The notes under the pieces: model-generated
Seen by the model: only the letters and a program-made list of their open reading frames with translations
What the model was told of the DNA's origin: nothing
Databases searched by the model: none
Made by a program: the position numbers and the translations under genes
DNA from: Bombiscardovia nodaiensis
Lineage (GTDB): Bacteria; Actinomycetota; Actinomycetes; Actinomycetales; Bifidobacteriaceae
Length of the DNA: 64,000 bases
Reading direction: 5' to 3'
Assembly: GCA_033127725.1 (NCBI GenBank)
Contig: AP026798.1
Coordinates: 2,108,001 to 2,172,000 of the forward strand
Part shown: piece after piece, positions 1 through 9,585 of the stretch
How positions within the stretch are numbered: position 1 is the first letter of the stretch
Layout: each line of letters begins with the position of its first letter

Positions 1-311
1 ACTCGTGGAGCACTATTAGATCCACTTGCAGCGGCAGTTGGTGCAGGATTCTCTGATGCTGTGGCAGGTTCAGCGGTAGTAGGGTCGTTAATTGTTTGCT
101 GCAACGTACCCGATCCTGCCGGGGTAAATATCAGCGAAGAGTCACTGCCAGAGGTAGAAAAGTTCACACTAGCAGCTTCTGCCGTTAAAGTCGAACTATC
201 TAAAATGCTGTCAGGTTTTTGCTCAGAGACAACATCAATAGGAGTACCACACTTGCGGCAAAAACGTGCCGAATCGGGATTTTCAGATTTACACGAGGGG
301 CAAAGCTTCAT
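1..311 (-). CDS. zinc-ribbon domain protein (N-terminal part; runs off the window)
   Basis: Reading the minus strand from an ATG at 311 gives an open frame to the window edge, so only about 103 N-terminal residues are present. The protein opens with MKLCPSCKSE and continues to RFCRKCGTP. The four cysteines (CPSC and CRKC) form a classic zinc ribbon of the zinc-ribbon_2 / zf-ribbon_3 kind. After it comes a Ser/Thr/Ala/Pro-rich low-complexity stretch, probably a linker to a membrane or extracytoplasmic part beyond the window. A GAGAAAG ribosome site lies about 9 nt before the ATG. In Actinobacteria such proteins are often membrane proteins of unknown role. The function here is unknown. Confidence 0.7.
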   Translation of the reverse strand, partial: MKLCPSCKSENPDSARFCRKCGTPIDVVSEQKPDSILDSSTLTAEAASVNFSTSGSDSSLIFTPAGSGTLQQTINDPTTAEPATASENPAPTAAASGSNSAPR

Positions 312-737
312 CTCTTTGTACTTTCTCTCAGAATATACAGATTTCTGCCGAGAGCCCCAAAGTCAGCTACAACAAAATTCTTTTTTATTTAATCACATGG
401 CCTGTATAAATAAGACGACGAAACACCCATATTCCCATTCGAATAAAAGACTTTACTCCTCATCACACAGAGGTAGGAACTGATTGCTCCGTGATGGTAC
501 TCAAAATAGCCAGTTTCAAAAAGCAAAAGTGTTCCACGCGAAGGTATACGCTGCACACAGAACAAACTTCAATAAGCAAAAACCAGTTGTTTCAGCATAC
601 TCGAAACATCCTAACTGATAATTTCTGACTTTGCTCAGATTCTCTCTTTTCTACCTGCCCATTTCTGAGAGTGGGGAAACTTGGACAGCGCACGACGCTT
701 GGGAAAAATTTCTCTCGCTTATGCTAAGCCTTCTACA
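312..737. other. intergenic, A+T-rich, no gene seen
   Basis: No convincing reading frame was found on either strand. The stretch is richer in A+T than its surroundings. It presumably holds the promoter of the minus-strand zinc-ribbon gene and the end of the PIN-toxin transcript. No clear terminator hairpin was identified. Confidence 0.4.
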
Positions 738-1367
738 CTATGCCTTCTCTAGTCCGAGCTCAGCTTTGATCTGTGATGGGGATAGCCCACTTAACCTCAT
801 GAATGTGATACGGACTTGTTGAGCAAACAGTGGGCATCCTGCCCCAACGAGCTGATTTTGAAAGAAATCGCTGCTCAGCTCTTTCTCGGCATAATATGAC
901 ATCTCTATCTCTACAGCTTCATCGCAGGCTTTTGTTGACGATTCAGCCAGCAAGATGAAGAAATCATCAGCACAGGAAATGGTATAAGGCAGGGCTTCAA
1001 GTACTTCCTTGCTGACCCCTTGGATGAATCCTTTATCATTAGTAATCAGATAATCGCAGCCGCTGTCTACAGTAGCCGCGTGCACATGCAAATCGTACGG
1101 GTCGTCGCCGGTATAGGTCTTCCTGGCAGCCTCGCAGTCGAAGGACTCCACGAGATTAACCATCCCGCGCAGCTGCCGAGCGATTCGAGTAATGTTTTCA
1201 CCGGGGATTGCAGGAAAATTACGGCGTATCGAACGAATTGTTTCAGCTATGACATCTTCGCTCGCATATATTTCAAACATTGAGGAATCGGCCTTGTAAA
1301 ACGCATACACCCAATTCCTCAATGTAGGAACATACAAAATATTTGCGTCGACGAAGATCCTCTGCAT
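738..1367 (-). CDS. PIN-domain ribonuclease toxin of a type II toxin-antitoxin pair
   Basis: 209 residues. The N-terminus IFVDANIL carries the first PIN aspartate. An acidic residue follows in EDVIAE, then Asp residues in GDDPYDLHVHAA and TNDKGF. This is the four-acid metal site of PIN nucleases, which in VapC-type toxins cut RNA. The PIN core fills roughly residues 1-130, and the C-terminal 75 residues are a helical extension, so the protein is longer than a usual VapC of about 130-140 residues. It starts 22 nt downstream of the HTH antitoxin gene and is almost certainly co-transcribed with it. PIN toxins with excisionase-type HTH antitoxins are a known alternative to VapB-VapC pairing. Target RNA unknown. 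Confidence 0.8.
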   Translation of the reverse strand: MQRIFVDANILYVPTLRNWVYAFYKADSSMFEIYASEDVIAETIRSIRRNFPAIPGENITRIARQLRGMVNLVESFDCEAARKTYTGDDPYDLHVHAATVDSGCDYLITNDKGFIQGVSKEVLEALPYTISCADDFFILLAESSTKACDEAVEIEMSYYAEKELSSDFFQNQLVGAGCPLFAQQVRITFMRLSGLSPSQIKAELGLEKA

Positions 1368-1389
1368 GACAACAGTTTACATTGAAGTA

Positions 1390-1839
1390 TTAGCTATCAA
1401 AATCTTCAAATTGTCTTAATTCATCACGCAAGGCCTGAAAAGCGTCAAGCTTCTTTCTGCGTTCTTTCTTTCTCAACACCAGAACTTCGGAAGTCAAATA
1501 CCGTTTTTGAGAGCCGACATTGATCGGCGAGAGGTTATTCGCCTTGGCCAACTTAATAAAAGTCGGTCTCGACACGCCCATCATCTGAGCCGCACTACTT
1601 GCAGAAAGTCGCTCCGGCGTTTCCTCGATGGACACCTTGGTGCCCTTGCGCAGATCCTCCAATATGGTCATAATCAAAGCGCTAACCTGCTCAGGCAGAG
1701 GGATTCTTTCCCCGCGAACGTCTAAAACCATCTCAGAGCGCTTGTCACCAATACGATCGAGCACATTGGTCACTTCATTTTTCACACCTTGATCGACAAG
1801 GACGGTGCTGACCTCAGTACCATTCAAAACCATTGTCAT
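1390..1839 (-). CDS. excisionase-type HTH antitoxin paired with the PIN toxin
   Basis: 149 residues from the ATG at 1839, chosen because AAGGGG lies about 6 nt upstream. A GTG at 1866 would add nine residues. The N-terminal half is an uncharacterised helical domain. Residues about 80-130 form a MerR/excisionase-type helix-turn-helix (SAAQMMGVSRPTFIKL, then a YLTSEVL wing). The C-terminus is charged (KKERRKKLDAFQ) and would suit toxin binding. The role is inferred from the pairing: it should neutralise the PIN toxin and repress its own promoter. A second protein of similar type, without a toxin, lies at 27126-27680. Confidence 0.75.
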   Translation of the reverse strand: MTMVLNGTEVSTVLVDQGVKNEVTNVLDRIGDKRSEMVLDVRGERIPLPEQVSALIMTILEDLRKGTKVSIEETPERLSASSAAQMMGVSRPTFIKLAKANNLSPINVGSQKRYLTSEVLVLRKKERRKKLDAFQALRDELRQFEDFDS

Positions 1840-1961
1840 CTTGCACCCCTTCTGCTCATACACCACAAGTTTAACCTAAAACTGCAAAAGATACAAGTAT
1901 AATTGAAAGTAGTAAAAGTATTTTTGAAATCTGCTACAGCGCAGGTCGCGGTTGAGAAAAA

Positions 1962-2051
1962 AAGAAAACTCTCACGCACCCGTCAGAGGCCACTTACCCT
2001 TGCTGCATTCCTGCCCTGGGGGGATTGGGTGACATAACGCCACGTGAGAGC
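1962..2051 (-). ncRNA. ffs: signal recognition particle RNA (small bacterial SRP/4.5S type)
   Basis: The minus strand contains the SRP RNA apical signature CCCAGGGCAGGAATGCAGCA followed by AGGGTAAG, the loop contacted by Ffh. The RNA ends pair as CTCTCACG with CGTGAGAG (2043-2050 with 1969-1976), closing a hairpin of about 82 nt. A T-rich run follows at once on the minus strand (the A-run at 1955-1968 on the plus strand), serving as terminator. Size and structure fit the short, Alu-less SRP RNA of Actinobacteria. It lies between the PIN antitoxin and guaC. Confidence 0.88.
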
Positions 2052-2107
2052 AAATACTATTCTAGCAGACTGCGCGGATTTTTGCAGCCCGCGAATGTTT
2101 GGACGAT

Positions 2108-3094
2108 TTAGTAGTTGTCGCCGTTGAGGACGGAATTGTTCACGATCACGTAATCCACATGTCGGATGTCGGTGAGCTTGCGGCCGCCCGCATACGAGAT
2201 AGAAGACTGAAGGTCTTGCTCAATCTCGCGCAAGGTGTCGGCGATGGAACCGCGGTAAGGCACCAGCATCTGCTTACCTTCCACGTTGCGGTAGGCGCCC
2301 TTCTGCTTCTCCGAGGCCGAGCCCCAATACTGTTTGAAGGTTTTGCCATCGATAGTGATTTTGCCGCCGGGCGACTCGTCGTGACCAGCCAGCAAGGAGC
2401 CTACCATCACCATAGAAGCGCCGAAGCGAATGGACTTAGCGATGTCGCCGTTGTAGCGAATGCCACCGTCGGCAATAATTGGCTTACGGGCAGCCTTGGC
2501 GCACAGACGCACCGCCGCCAGCTGCCAACCGCCAGTACCGAAGCCGGTCTTGAGTTTGGTAATGCAAGCCTTGCCCGGCCCAATGCCCACCTTCGTAGCG
2601 TCCGCGCCCGCGTTCTCCAGCTCGCGCACCGCCTCGGGCGTGCCCACGTTGCCAGCGATAACGAAAGCACCGGGCAGGGCCTGCTTCAAGTGTTGAATCA
2701 TGCGAATTACCGAATCGGAGTGCCCGTGAGCTATGTCAATCGTGACATATTCTGGCACCAAGTCGGCAGCAGCCAGCTCGTCTACAAAGTCATGCTCGCC
2801 TTGCTTGACACCCACGGAAATCGAGGCATAGAGCCCCTTGCTGTGCATAGTGCGCACAAAATCGGCGCGGGTTTGCGGCTCAAAGCGGTGCATCACGTAA
2901 AAATACCCGTTGGCGGCCAGCCACTGAGCCAGCTCATCGTTAATCACGGTCTCCATATTGGCAGGAACGACCGGAATCTTAAACGTGCGGGGCCCAAACT
3001 GCACCGAGGTGTCCGCCTGAGAGCGAGACTCGATAATGCACTTGTTGGGAATGAGCTGCACATCGTCATAATCAAAGACTTCTGAAGGGATCAT
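2108..3094 (-). CDS. guaC: GMP reductase
   Basis: 328 residues, the usual length of the Gram-positive GMP reductase (GuaC2) branch of the IMPDH/GMPR family. It converts GMP to IMP with NADPH, releasing ammonia, and so returns guanine nucleotides to the adenine pool. The catalytic loop is visible as [11 protein letters not shown] followed by [10 protein letters not shown], with the active Cys near residue 180. It also shows the [16 protein letters not shown] and [12 protein letters not shown] phosphate-binding motifs. No CBS domains are present, which separates it from IMP dehydrogenase. The gene stands alone, with the SRP RNA downstream in the same direction. No purine riboswitch was recognised upstream. 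Confidence 0.93.
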   Translation of the reverse strand: MIPSEVFDYDDVQLIPNKCIIESRSQADTSVQFGPRTFKIPVVPANMETVINDELAQWLAANGYFYVMHRFEPQTRADFVRTMHSKGLYASISVGVKQGEHDFVDELAAADLVPEYVTIDIAHGHSDSVIRMIQHLKQALPGAFVIAGNVGTPEAVRELENAGADATKVGIGPGKACITKLKTGFGTGGWQLAAVRLCAKAARKPIIADGGIRYNGDIAKSIRFGASMVMVGSLLAGHDESPGGKITIDGKTFKQYWGSASEKQKGAYRNVEGKQMLVPYRGSIADTLREIEQDLQSSISYAGGRKLTDIRHVDYVIVNNSVLNGDNY

Positions 3095-3620
3095 GGGCTC
3101 TTAAGCTCCTTCGAACGTCGGCCGAGCTTTGGCCCAGCCGTCCGTAACTACAGCTTAGCAAGAGCCCTAGAGCCCACCGCGATGCGCCAGCGTTCCAACC
3201 GTCCAAAACACCCATCAGAGCGCAGGTGCCACAAAACTCAAGCTACTATACCCGGCAGCGCTCAAGTACAATCTATGCAAATCGTAAAGTAGCAAGCGAT
3301 TTTCCTTGCGAATAAGCCATTTTGCAGCGAGCGCAAATACAGGTCAGAGAGAGGGACCAGAGCATAATTCCACGGGCGCTGGGAACAATGCGAACACAGC
3401 TATTCCCCTCACATGCCATGAACGTTAGGTAGCCAACCCAATATCGAACCCTCCAAGCTAGGCTAGCAAAATACGCTTGTTCCTCTTTCCCCAACATTCT
3501 GAAATGAGCATTCTTATCACATTGAGTACGGTTCCAAAAAATGCACTTTTACACATATCCCGGATCCACGCTACTCGGCAAAGAGGCCATGGCTCAAGCC
3601 GGGGGCGGCAGTACTTACGT
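3095..3620. other. intergenic, no gene supported
   Basis: About 525 bp without a frame that looks like protein. Minus-strand frames near 3273-3497 and 3458-3694 have Cys- and Trp-rich, unpatterned translations and no ribosome site. The left end must hold the guaC promoter. The right end is the 3' flank of the 54-residue gene. Confidence 0.4.
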
Positions 3621-3785
3621 TTAGCGAGTAAACAACTGCTTGAACGAGATTTTTTCGTTCTGCACTTCGCGTAAATTGTGTTCCCAAGCGTCACGAAGAT
3701 ACTGCTCAGGATTCTTCTCTAATTGCGCAACCTTCTCGTCCATCCGAGCGGACCAAGAAAGCTGCTGTTCTGTAGTCTTCACCAT
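3621..3785 (-). CDS. small hypothetical protein, 54 residues
   Basis: A short minus-strand frame with ATG at 3785 preceded by a textbook GGAGG three bases upstream, ending at TAA 3621-3623. The translation starts MVKTTEQQLSWSARMDEK and ends NEKISFKQLFTR. It is hydrophilic, mostly charged and predicted helical, without Cys or membrane segment. Size and composition resemble small antitoxins or regulators, but no partner gene is visible downstream and no family was recognised. Codon use and the strong ribosome site make it a credible gene. Its function is unknown. Confidence 0.6.
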   Translation of the reverse strand: MVKTTEQQLSWSARMDEKVAQLEKNPEQYLRDAWEHNLREVQNEKISFKQLFTR

Positions 3786-3998
3786 GATCCTCCTTGTATG
3801 CGTAGTGAAAGCATATCTTCACAAGCCCTCAAAAATCCGACTCTCGTCTGGCGTGGGAATCGTGCAAGGTGGGCGCGGGTATTCCGTTTGCTGTAGGGCA
3901 GTTGATAGGATTGGCTCAACAATCGAGCGGAGAGGGCGGGCGAGCGCGTCCGACTCAACGCAGCAGCAAGCGCAAGAACGGCGGACGGAAGGATGACG

Positions 3999-5159
3999 AT
4001 GGACGCAGATTTGGTAATCGTAGGAGCGGGGCTGTTCGGGCTGACCGTGGCCCAGCAGGCTGTGGAGAAGACTGGCGCGCGCATGCAGATTATCGACGTA
4101 CGCGACCACATAGGCGGCAACGCTTACTCCTACAAGGACAAAGAGACCGGTGCTGAGATTCACAAGTACGGTGCCCACCTCTTCCACACCTCCAACAAGC
4201 GCGTCTGGGATTACGTAAATCGTTTTACTGAGTTCACCGACTACAACCACCGCGTCTACACCACGCATAAGGGCGAGGTCTTCCCCCTGCCTATCAATTT
4301 GGGCACTATCAACCAGTTCTTCCACGCCCACTACACGCCCGCCCAAGCCAAGGCGTTGATTCAGGAGCAGGCCGGCGAACTGGCGGGCACCGATCCCGAG
4401 AATTTGAACGACCAGGGCATTTCGTTGATTGGCCGCCCCCTGTATGAGGCGTTTATTAAGAATTACACGGCAAAGCAGTGGCAGACCGACCCTTCCGAGT
4501 TGCCTGCTTCCATTATTAAGCGCCTGCCCGTGCGCTTCAACTATGACAACCACTACTTCAAGGACACCTGGGAGGGCCTGCCCAAGGACGGTTACACAGC
4601 TTGGTTTGAGCGCATGATTGACGACCCGCGCATTTCCGTCTCGCTCTCCACTGACTTCTTCGACAGCTCGCAGCCCTTCAACCGTGACGCTCTGGTAGGC
4701 AAGGTGCCTGTGGTCTACACCGGCCCCGTAGACCGCTATTTCGACTACCAGCTGGGCGAGCTCAAGTGGCGCACGGTAGAGTTTAAGGAGCAGCGCTACG
4801 ACGAGGATGACCACTTCGGCTGCCCAGTTATGAACTTCTCTGACTCAGATGTGCCCTACACGCGCGCCATTGAGTTCAAAAACTTCAACCCTGAGCGCTA
4901 CGAGGAGCAGAACCACGAGCGCACGGTGGTCTGGGAGGAGTACTCCCGCTTCGCCAGCAAGGGCGACGAACCCTACTACCCCATCAACACGGCCGAAGAC
5001 CGCAGCCTCTACACACAGTACAAGGAACTAGCGGGACAGCAGCCTCAGGTGGTCTTCGGCGGACGCTTGGGCACCTACGCCTACTACGACATGCACCAGG
5101 TGATTAACTCCGCTCTGATGGCCTTCGAGAAGCAGATCGGGCCTATGCTCGCTCAGTGA
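3999..5159 (+). CDS. glf: UDP-galactopyranose mutase
   Basis: 386 residues, the normal length for bacterial Glf. It is a flavoenzyme that interconverts UDP-galactopyranose and UDP-galactofuranose, the donor for galactofuranose-containing cell-surface glycans. The N-terminal FAD-binding motif is LVIVGAGLFGLTVA, followed by DHIGGNAY. The conserved KYGAHLFHT, PLPINL, NYTAKQW, VVYTGPVDRYFDY, VVFGGRLGTYAYYDM segments are all present. The start at 3999 is preferred over ATG 3993 because GGAAGG lies 6 nt before it. It stands alone here, with no galactofuranosyltransferase nearby. Confidence 0.95.
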   Translation: MDADLVIVGAGLFGLTVAQQAVEKTGARMQIIDVRDHIGGNAYSYKDKETGAEIHKYGAHLFHTSNKRVWDYVNRFTEFTDYNHRVYTTHKGEVFPLPINLGTINQFFHAHYTPAQAKALIQEQAGELAGTDPENLNDQGISLIGRPLYEAFIKNYTAKQWQTDPSELPASIIKRLPVRFNYDNHYFKDTWEGLPKDGYTAWFERMIDDPRISVSLSTDFFDSSQPFNRDALVGKVPVVYTGPVDRYFDYQLGELKWRTVEFKEQRYDEDDHFGCPVMNFSDSDVPYTRAIEFKNFNPERYEEQNHERTVVWEEYSRFASKGDEPYYPINTAEDRSLYTQYKELAGQQPQVVFGGRLGTYAYYDMHQVINSALMAFEKQIGPMLAQ

Positions 5160-5200
5160 GTACTGGCCCAAAAGTCAGCAGAGCAGATAAAGAACATATA

Positions 5201-5244
5201 AAACCCGCGCCCTCACTAATCCTAGAGTGAGAGCGCGGGTTTCT
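5201..5244. terminator. bidirectional terminator between glf and subtilase 1
   Basis: Inverted repeat of about 17 bp (AAACCCGCGCCCTCACT with AGTGAGAGCGCGGGTTT, one mismatch) and a 9-10 nt loop. It sits between the convergent glf and subtilase genes and has short T-runs on both sides, so it probably serves both. Confidence 0.8.
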
Positions 5245-5295
5245 TGTGCGTCCACCGGCTGGCCGAGGATTCAGACCAGCCGATATGTACGCGGG

Positions 5296-8200
5296 TCAGC
5301 GACCAATATGCAAACCGCTGATAGAACCCTGCGAACGCTTGGAACGAGAGCCCAGGTACAGACTTCCAGCAGCGAGCGCAAGCACAGCAGCCAAGCCAAT
5401 CACCACATCAACCTGAGTACCCGTGGAACTCAACCTACTACCCGGATCCTCTTCCTGATTAGCAGCCTTAGCCTTAGCCTTGTTCTTGCCCTTGCCAGCA
5501 TTCTGAGTTGCACCAACGCCCTGGCTGTTGACCGGAGCCGGAGCCGGGCCAGCGCCAGCTGCGCCAGCACCAGCATCGGAGCCTGCACCTGCACCAGAAC
5601 CAGCTCCGCTACCAGAACCGGCACCAGGATTGCTGCCAGCACCCGAGCCTGCGCCAGAACCCGAACCATCACCAGAGCCAGAACCCGAGCCAGACCCATC
5701 ACCTGGCTGATTCGGGTTGCTAGTCGTTGCTGGCACGAGCTGACCTACGGCTGCCGTTAGAGCCTGCTCAGCAGCATTCACGTCATCCTGGCTAGCGTTT
5801 GGATCGGCTAATACCGACTGAGCCTTGGCCAGAGCCTGGGCAAACACCGCCCAGCTAGCAGCCGTGTAGTCGCCAGCTTTCAGCTTTGCCGCAGCATCAG
5901 CAGCAGCCTGGAGCTTGTCCTTATTGACTGCCGGAGCCGCTTGCACCAAGCCGTTGTAGGCAGTTTGCAAGACGCTATAAGCGCTGTCAAGATCGGCCTG
6001 CACCGAAGCTGGGTTGCTGATGACCTGCTGAGCCGCCGCTAGGGCCGCTTGGAAGGCCTGCCAGGAAGCGGGCGTGTACTTGCTCGCGTCCAAACCTGAA
6101 TACTGGGTAATGGCAGACTGCAACTGCGCCTTGTTAATACGCGTCAAGTTGCTGATGTCCAAGCTCACCTGGCTATTGGGCTGGTCGGGCATAGAACCAT
6201 ACGTATGCATGCTCAGCACCTTGCTAGGGCCAGGAGTCCTAACCATGGCAGCATTTACCGGCACCTGTACGCCATCTTGGTCGTCGAAGAAAGTGACCCC
6301 GTTACCCGAGGCGCCACTCTGCCCGAACCAAATGGCTGGATGGTAAGCGTCGAAGGCATCATCAGCAGAGCCGCCAGCTTCATCCACCTGACCCGGATTC
6401 GGCGCATCAGCCGCATAAACTGACTCAGTTATTACCTGATAGTTGATAGGAGCCGTAGCACTGGCGCTGGTAAAGCCGAGCGCTGAGAGCTTGGTGGATA
6501 GCACTATCTGGTTGGAGTCAGAGATGAAGGCATCATCAATTGGCTCCGTGTCTACGAGCGCGTCGGGATTCCCGAAACTATCCAGAGAGTATGTGCGTGC
6601 GTATGCAGTGTCAGACTGAGCACCATTAGAAGTCTCATTTTCCACAGAAATAAGGTGATCCGGAGCTCCATCATTGTTGGTATCCATGAAGACACTTGGT
6701 ATGACACCGCCGTTGCCTATGCGATTCCAGGTCTTGTCGGTAATAATACCGAAGGAGAGCATACCCTGCGAGGGATCCGCCAGCTGTGGTGCTGTAGAGG
6801 AATACCCCACCGCGCGAATATCACCAGCTGCCAGGCTACGCTGAGCATGATCGCCCGGTGTGCCCACATATCCGTCGACTGGATCCTCAACTCCGTAGAC
6901 CATCGGAACCAACTTGGATGCGTAGGTCTGCTCACCGGTGCCCTGGGCGAAGCCGTGACCGCTGATAGCCAGTCGCTTATCGCCGCCCACGTTCTCCTGG
7001 TAGGGAGCGCTCGTCTGCGAAACGGGCTTGGGGGCCGAAGAAACCGCTACTCGCAAGCCGTAAGCGTCGGGAGTACCCGCCTGTGGAGTCAACTTGACCA
7101 CGCCAGACGCGTCAGTCACATACGAACGATGCTCACCTGCAACTTCAGCAGTTTGCGTCGTGTCGCGCGTGTGGCGCAAGACGGACTGGTCGGGAATGCT
7201 GAGCGTAACGCTGAAAGTGGCCGAGCCGTTGGCCGGCACGGTGATAGTGTTCGCGCTCAACTGGTAGTTGACGCCAGGAGTTGATGTGCGCGGCGCGTAA
7301 GACAGCGCGTATGTGCGCGAACTACTGCTGGTGTTCGAAACCGAGAAAGTCTTGGTATCCGAATAACCAGCCTGAGGCACCTGGACGATGCCAAACTGCC
7401 CACTCACAGCCACTTCATCAGCAGCAACATGAACTGGATTGTTGACTGCGGCCATGGCATCGATACGGCCTGAACCCACGCGAATGGGGGCCATTGCCGT
7501 AGAACGATCCGCGCTGAGCACATCATGGTCAGCAGTGTTAATCATCTGAGCCTTGACTTGGTAAGCGTTCCAATCCGGGTGAGCCTGGCGAACCAGAGCC
7601 GTAACGCCGGAAGTCAAAGGAGTTGCCATTGAAGTTCCGCTCATCACCTCACGGTTATTGCCGGAACCAGCCGAGGCGGAAATAATGCCCACGCCGGGAG
7701 CTGCAACGTCTGGCTTAACCGTGCCGTCGTAGGAGCCGTGAATACCGCGCGAAGTGAAGGAAGCAACTACATCTTCCTTTTCGCTGGCGTAGTTCGACTC
7801 CACACTCAAGCGCAGGTTATCGGCCAGTCTGAGCTGGAGAGTGCCGTTGTCGATTGCAGTTTGCAAATCTTGATTTTCATTAGCAGTCTTGACCATTTGG
7901 AAGCCGGGAATAGCGGCATTACCAGCGATTCCAGCTTCGGGAACGTTCTGCTTGGAGCCAAACACAACTCCTACCGCTCCGGCGGCCTGGGCCCGATTAA
8001 AACGCGCTCCAGACCCGCAGACGAGAGCGTCATCATCCCACTCCACATATGCAATTTTCCCGCTCACTCGAGCAGCATCAGCAGCAGAATAAGCCTTGCA
8101 GCCCTCCAAGTTAGTTGGATCGGTAACTCGCGCCACAGGGGCTGTCAGTGAGAAACCTGAATTGCTGTATTTGCTGGAATACTGACCAGCTAGCCTGGTA

Positions 8201-9585
8201 CCCACCAAGCTCGCTGGACCCGCCGTCACTTCAACGGCATCTTGCAGGGTCTTGCCAGATTGGCTGGCAGCCACAGTGAGGGCGCTCTTGGCTGTGCCTG
8301 GCGAACCAGTCACGTCAGTCACGTCATCCTCGTTGCCGGCAGCGATGACGGAAATGACGCCGTCATGGGAGAGATTGTCGACTGCCTTGTTCTCGGGGTC
8401 ATCAGTCTGGCCGAACGTACCGCCCAGAGACATAGACACAACACCGATCTTGTCTTGTGGAGGCGTGGTCGGATCCAGGTTGTGCTGGGCTACCCAGTCC
8501 AGAGCCTGACCCACTAGGTCAGTCGACCCGCCGCCGTCGCCGAAGACCTTCAGCGCATACACGCCCGCTTGCGGGGCAGCGCCCGGACCAATGCGCATAC
8601 TCGCCACATCGGCTTGGCTCACGCTCGCATAAGAACCGGTGAAACGAGTACCATCATTCTTAACGCCGTAACCAGCTGCAGTGCCAGCAACGTGCGTACC
8701 ATGGTGGCCGCCCTGGCCATCAATTGGGTTGGCATCGGGCGCGGGAGTCAGGTTGGTCCGACCATCATACGTAGGGCCAGCGAAATCGTAGCCGCCTTTG
8801 TACTTGGCGGGGTCGAGCTTGGTACTCAGCACTGGATCGGTCAGCGGATTGGCAGTGGAAGCGAGAGCCGTCGCATAATCGGCCGCATTGCCTGAACCAC
8901 CGAAATCAGCGTGCGTGTAATCAAAACCGGTATCGACTACTGCAATGTTGACACCTTGCCCGGTTTTGCCGGTCTGGTTCCAGGTTTGAATGGCGCTTAC
9001 CAGCTGGTCACTGTTCTTGTTGTTAGGTTTCTGCCCGTCTTCTGCACCTGCTGGAGACTGCGAATCATCAATGGCCTTGACCGATTTAATCGGTGAAATA
9101 TGGGTCACTTGCTTGGACTGTTCGGACAGCTTTCGTAGGGCTGCTGCGTCTGCGGTGACTGCTACGCCCGAAATGCTGTAAGAAGTGTCATAGAGCTTGG
9201 TAGCTGAAGGATCAAAAGATTGTAGTTGATGGAATACATCTTCGGCGGTCTGCTGCGCTTTTTGAGCCTTGCTACGACCGTCCGCATTTGCCTGCTGTTC
9301 TTTCTGTTCGTCAGACAGGCCCGAACGCTGCATGTTGAGCTGAGCCAGCTTTTGTGCCTTTTGCTCAACTCCAGAGATCGCATTGACCTCGATAAAGGCA
9401 GTCACCTGACCATTGGCGCCCTGCAGCTTGCGCGACAACGGACCTTGAACTGACGATGACTGCCGCACTTGCGATGCCGACGCATCCGGTGCGGTGCGCG
9501 CTGAAACGCTCGCTGCTATGGAGGCTATCATGGCCGAACTGGCTATAACAGCCAAGAAACAAGTAAGTTTCTTGTTCTTGCCCAT
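5296..9585 (-). CDS. cell-wall-anchored subtilisin-like serine protease with two FIVAR repeats
   Basis: About 1429 residues from ATG 9585 (GAGAG upstream); a TTG at 9615 would add ten. It has a signal peptide, then an inhibitor-like propeptide (about 50-180). The S8 catalytic triad is Asp ~218 (VVDTGFDYTHAD), His ~298 (HHGTHVAGTA) and Ser ~648 (SGTSMATP). The long gap between His and Ser holds a protease-associated (PA) insert of about residues 480-590. Further beta-rich domains follow, then two FIVAR repeats (about 1150-1285), a Gly/Ser/Ala-rich stalk (5500-5720 on the DNA) and a sorting signal LSSTG ~1385, hydrophobic segment and basic tail. The protein is inferred to be exposed on the cell wall and to degrade host or dietary proteins. 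It is a paralogue of the next gene. Confidence 0.9.
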   Translation of the reverse strand: MGKNKKLTCFLAVIASSAMIASIAASVSARTAPDASASQVRQSSSVQGPLSRKLQGANGQVTAFIEVNAISGVEQKAQKLAQLNMQRSGLSDEQKEQQANADGRSKAQKAQQTAEDVFHQLQSFDPSATKLYDTSYSISGVAVTADAAALRKLSEQSKQVTHISPIKSVKAIDDSQSPAGAEDGQKPNNKNSDQLVSAIQTWNQTGKTGQGVNIAVVDTGFDYTHADFGGSGNAADYATALASTANPLTDPVLSTKLDPAKYKGGYDFAGPTYDGRTNLTPAPDANPIDGQGGHHGTHVAGTAAGYGVKNDGTRFTGSYASVSQADVASMRIGPGAAPQAGVYALKVFGDGGGSTDLVGQALDWVAQHNLDPTTPPQDKIGVVSMSLGGTFGQTDDPENKAVDNLSHDGVISVIAAGNEDDVTDVTGSPGTAKSALTVAASQSGKTLQDAVEVTAGPASLVGTRLAGQYSSKYSNSGFSLTAPVARVTDPTNLEGCKAYSAADAARVSGKIAYVEWDDDALVCGSGARFNRAQAAGAVGVVFGSKQNVPEAGIAGNAAIPGFQMVKTANENQDLQTAIDNGTLQLRLADNLRLSVESNYASEKEDVVASFTSRGIHGSYDGTVKPDVAAPGVGIISASAGSGNNREVMSGTSMATPLTSGVTALVRQAHPDWNAYQVKAQMINTADHDVLSADRSTAMAPIRVGSGRIDAMAAVNNPVHVAADEVAVSGQFGIVQVPQAGYSDTKTFSVSNTSSSSRTYALSYAPRTSTPGVNYQLSANTITVPANGSATFSVTLSIPDQSVLRHTRDTTQTAEVAGEHRSYVTDASGVVKLTPQAGTPDAYGLRVAVSSAPKPVSQTSAPYQENVGGDKRLAISGHGFAQGTGEQTYASKLVPMVYGVEDPVDGYVGTPGDHAQRSLAAGDIRAVGYSSTAPQLADPSQGMLSFGIITDKTWNRIGNGGVIPSVFMDTNNDGAPDHLISVENETSNGAQSDTAYARTYSLDSFGNPDALVDTEPIDDAFISDSNQIVLSTKLSALGFTSASATAPINYQVITESVYAADAPNPGQVDEAGGSADDAFDAYHPAIWFGQSGASGNGVTFFDDQDGVQVPVNAAMVRTPGPSKVLSMHTYGSMPDQPNSQVSLDISNLTRINKAQLQSAITQYSGLDASKYTPASWQAFQAALAAAQQVISNPASVQADLDSAYSVLQTAYNGLVQAAPAVNKDKLQAAADAAAKLKAGDYTAASWAVFAQALAKAQSVLADPNASQDDVNAAEQALTAAVGQLVPATTSNPNQPGDGSGSGSGSGDGSGSGAGSGAGSNPGAGSGSGAGSGAGAGSDAGAGAAGAGPAPAPVNSQGVGATQNAGKGKNKAKAKAANQEEDPGSRLSSTGTQVDVVIGLAAVLALAAGSLYLGSRSKRSQGSISGLHIGR

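Noticed and set aside
61-483. 140-codon plus-strand frame at the window start
   Set aside because: The opposite strand carries a zinc-ribbon protein with an ATG and ribosome site; the plus frame is its shadow and runs on into A+T-rich non-coding DNA.
2099-3085. 328-codon plus-strand frame antisense to guaC
   Set aside because: It mirrors the GMP reductase gene exactly and its translation has no domain pattern; it is a by-product of high G+C codon bias.
3273-3694. two minus-strand frames (74 and 78 codons) before the 54-residue gene
   Set aside because: No ribosome site, unpatterned Cys/Trp-rich translations; the second overlaps the better-supported small gene.
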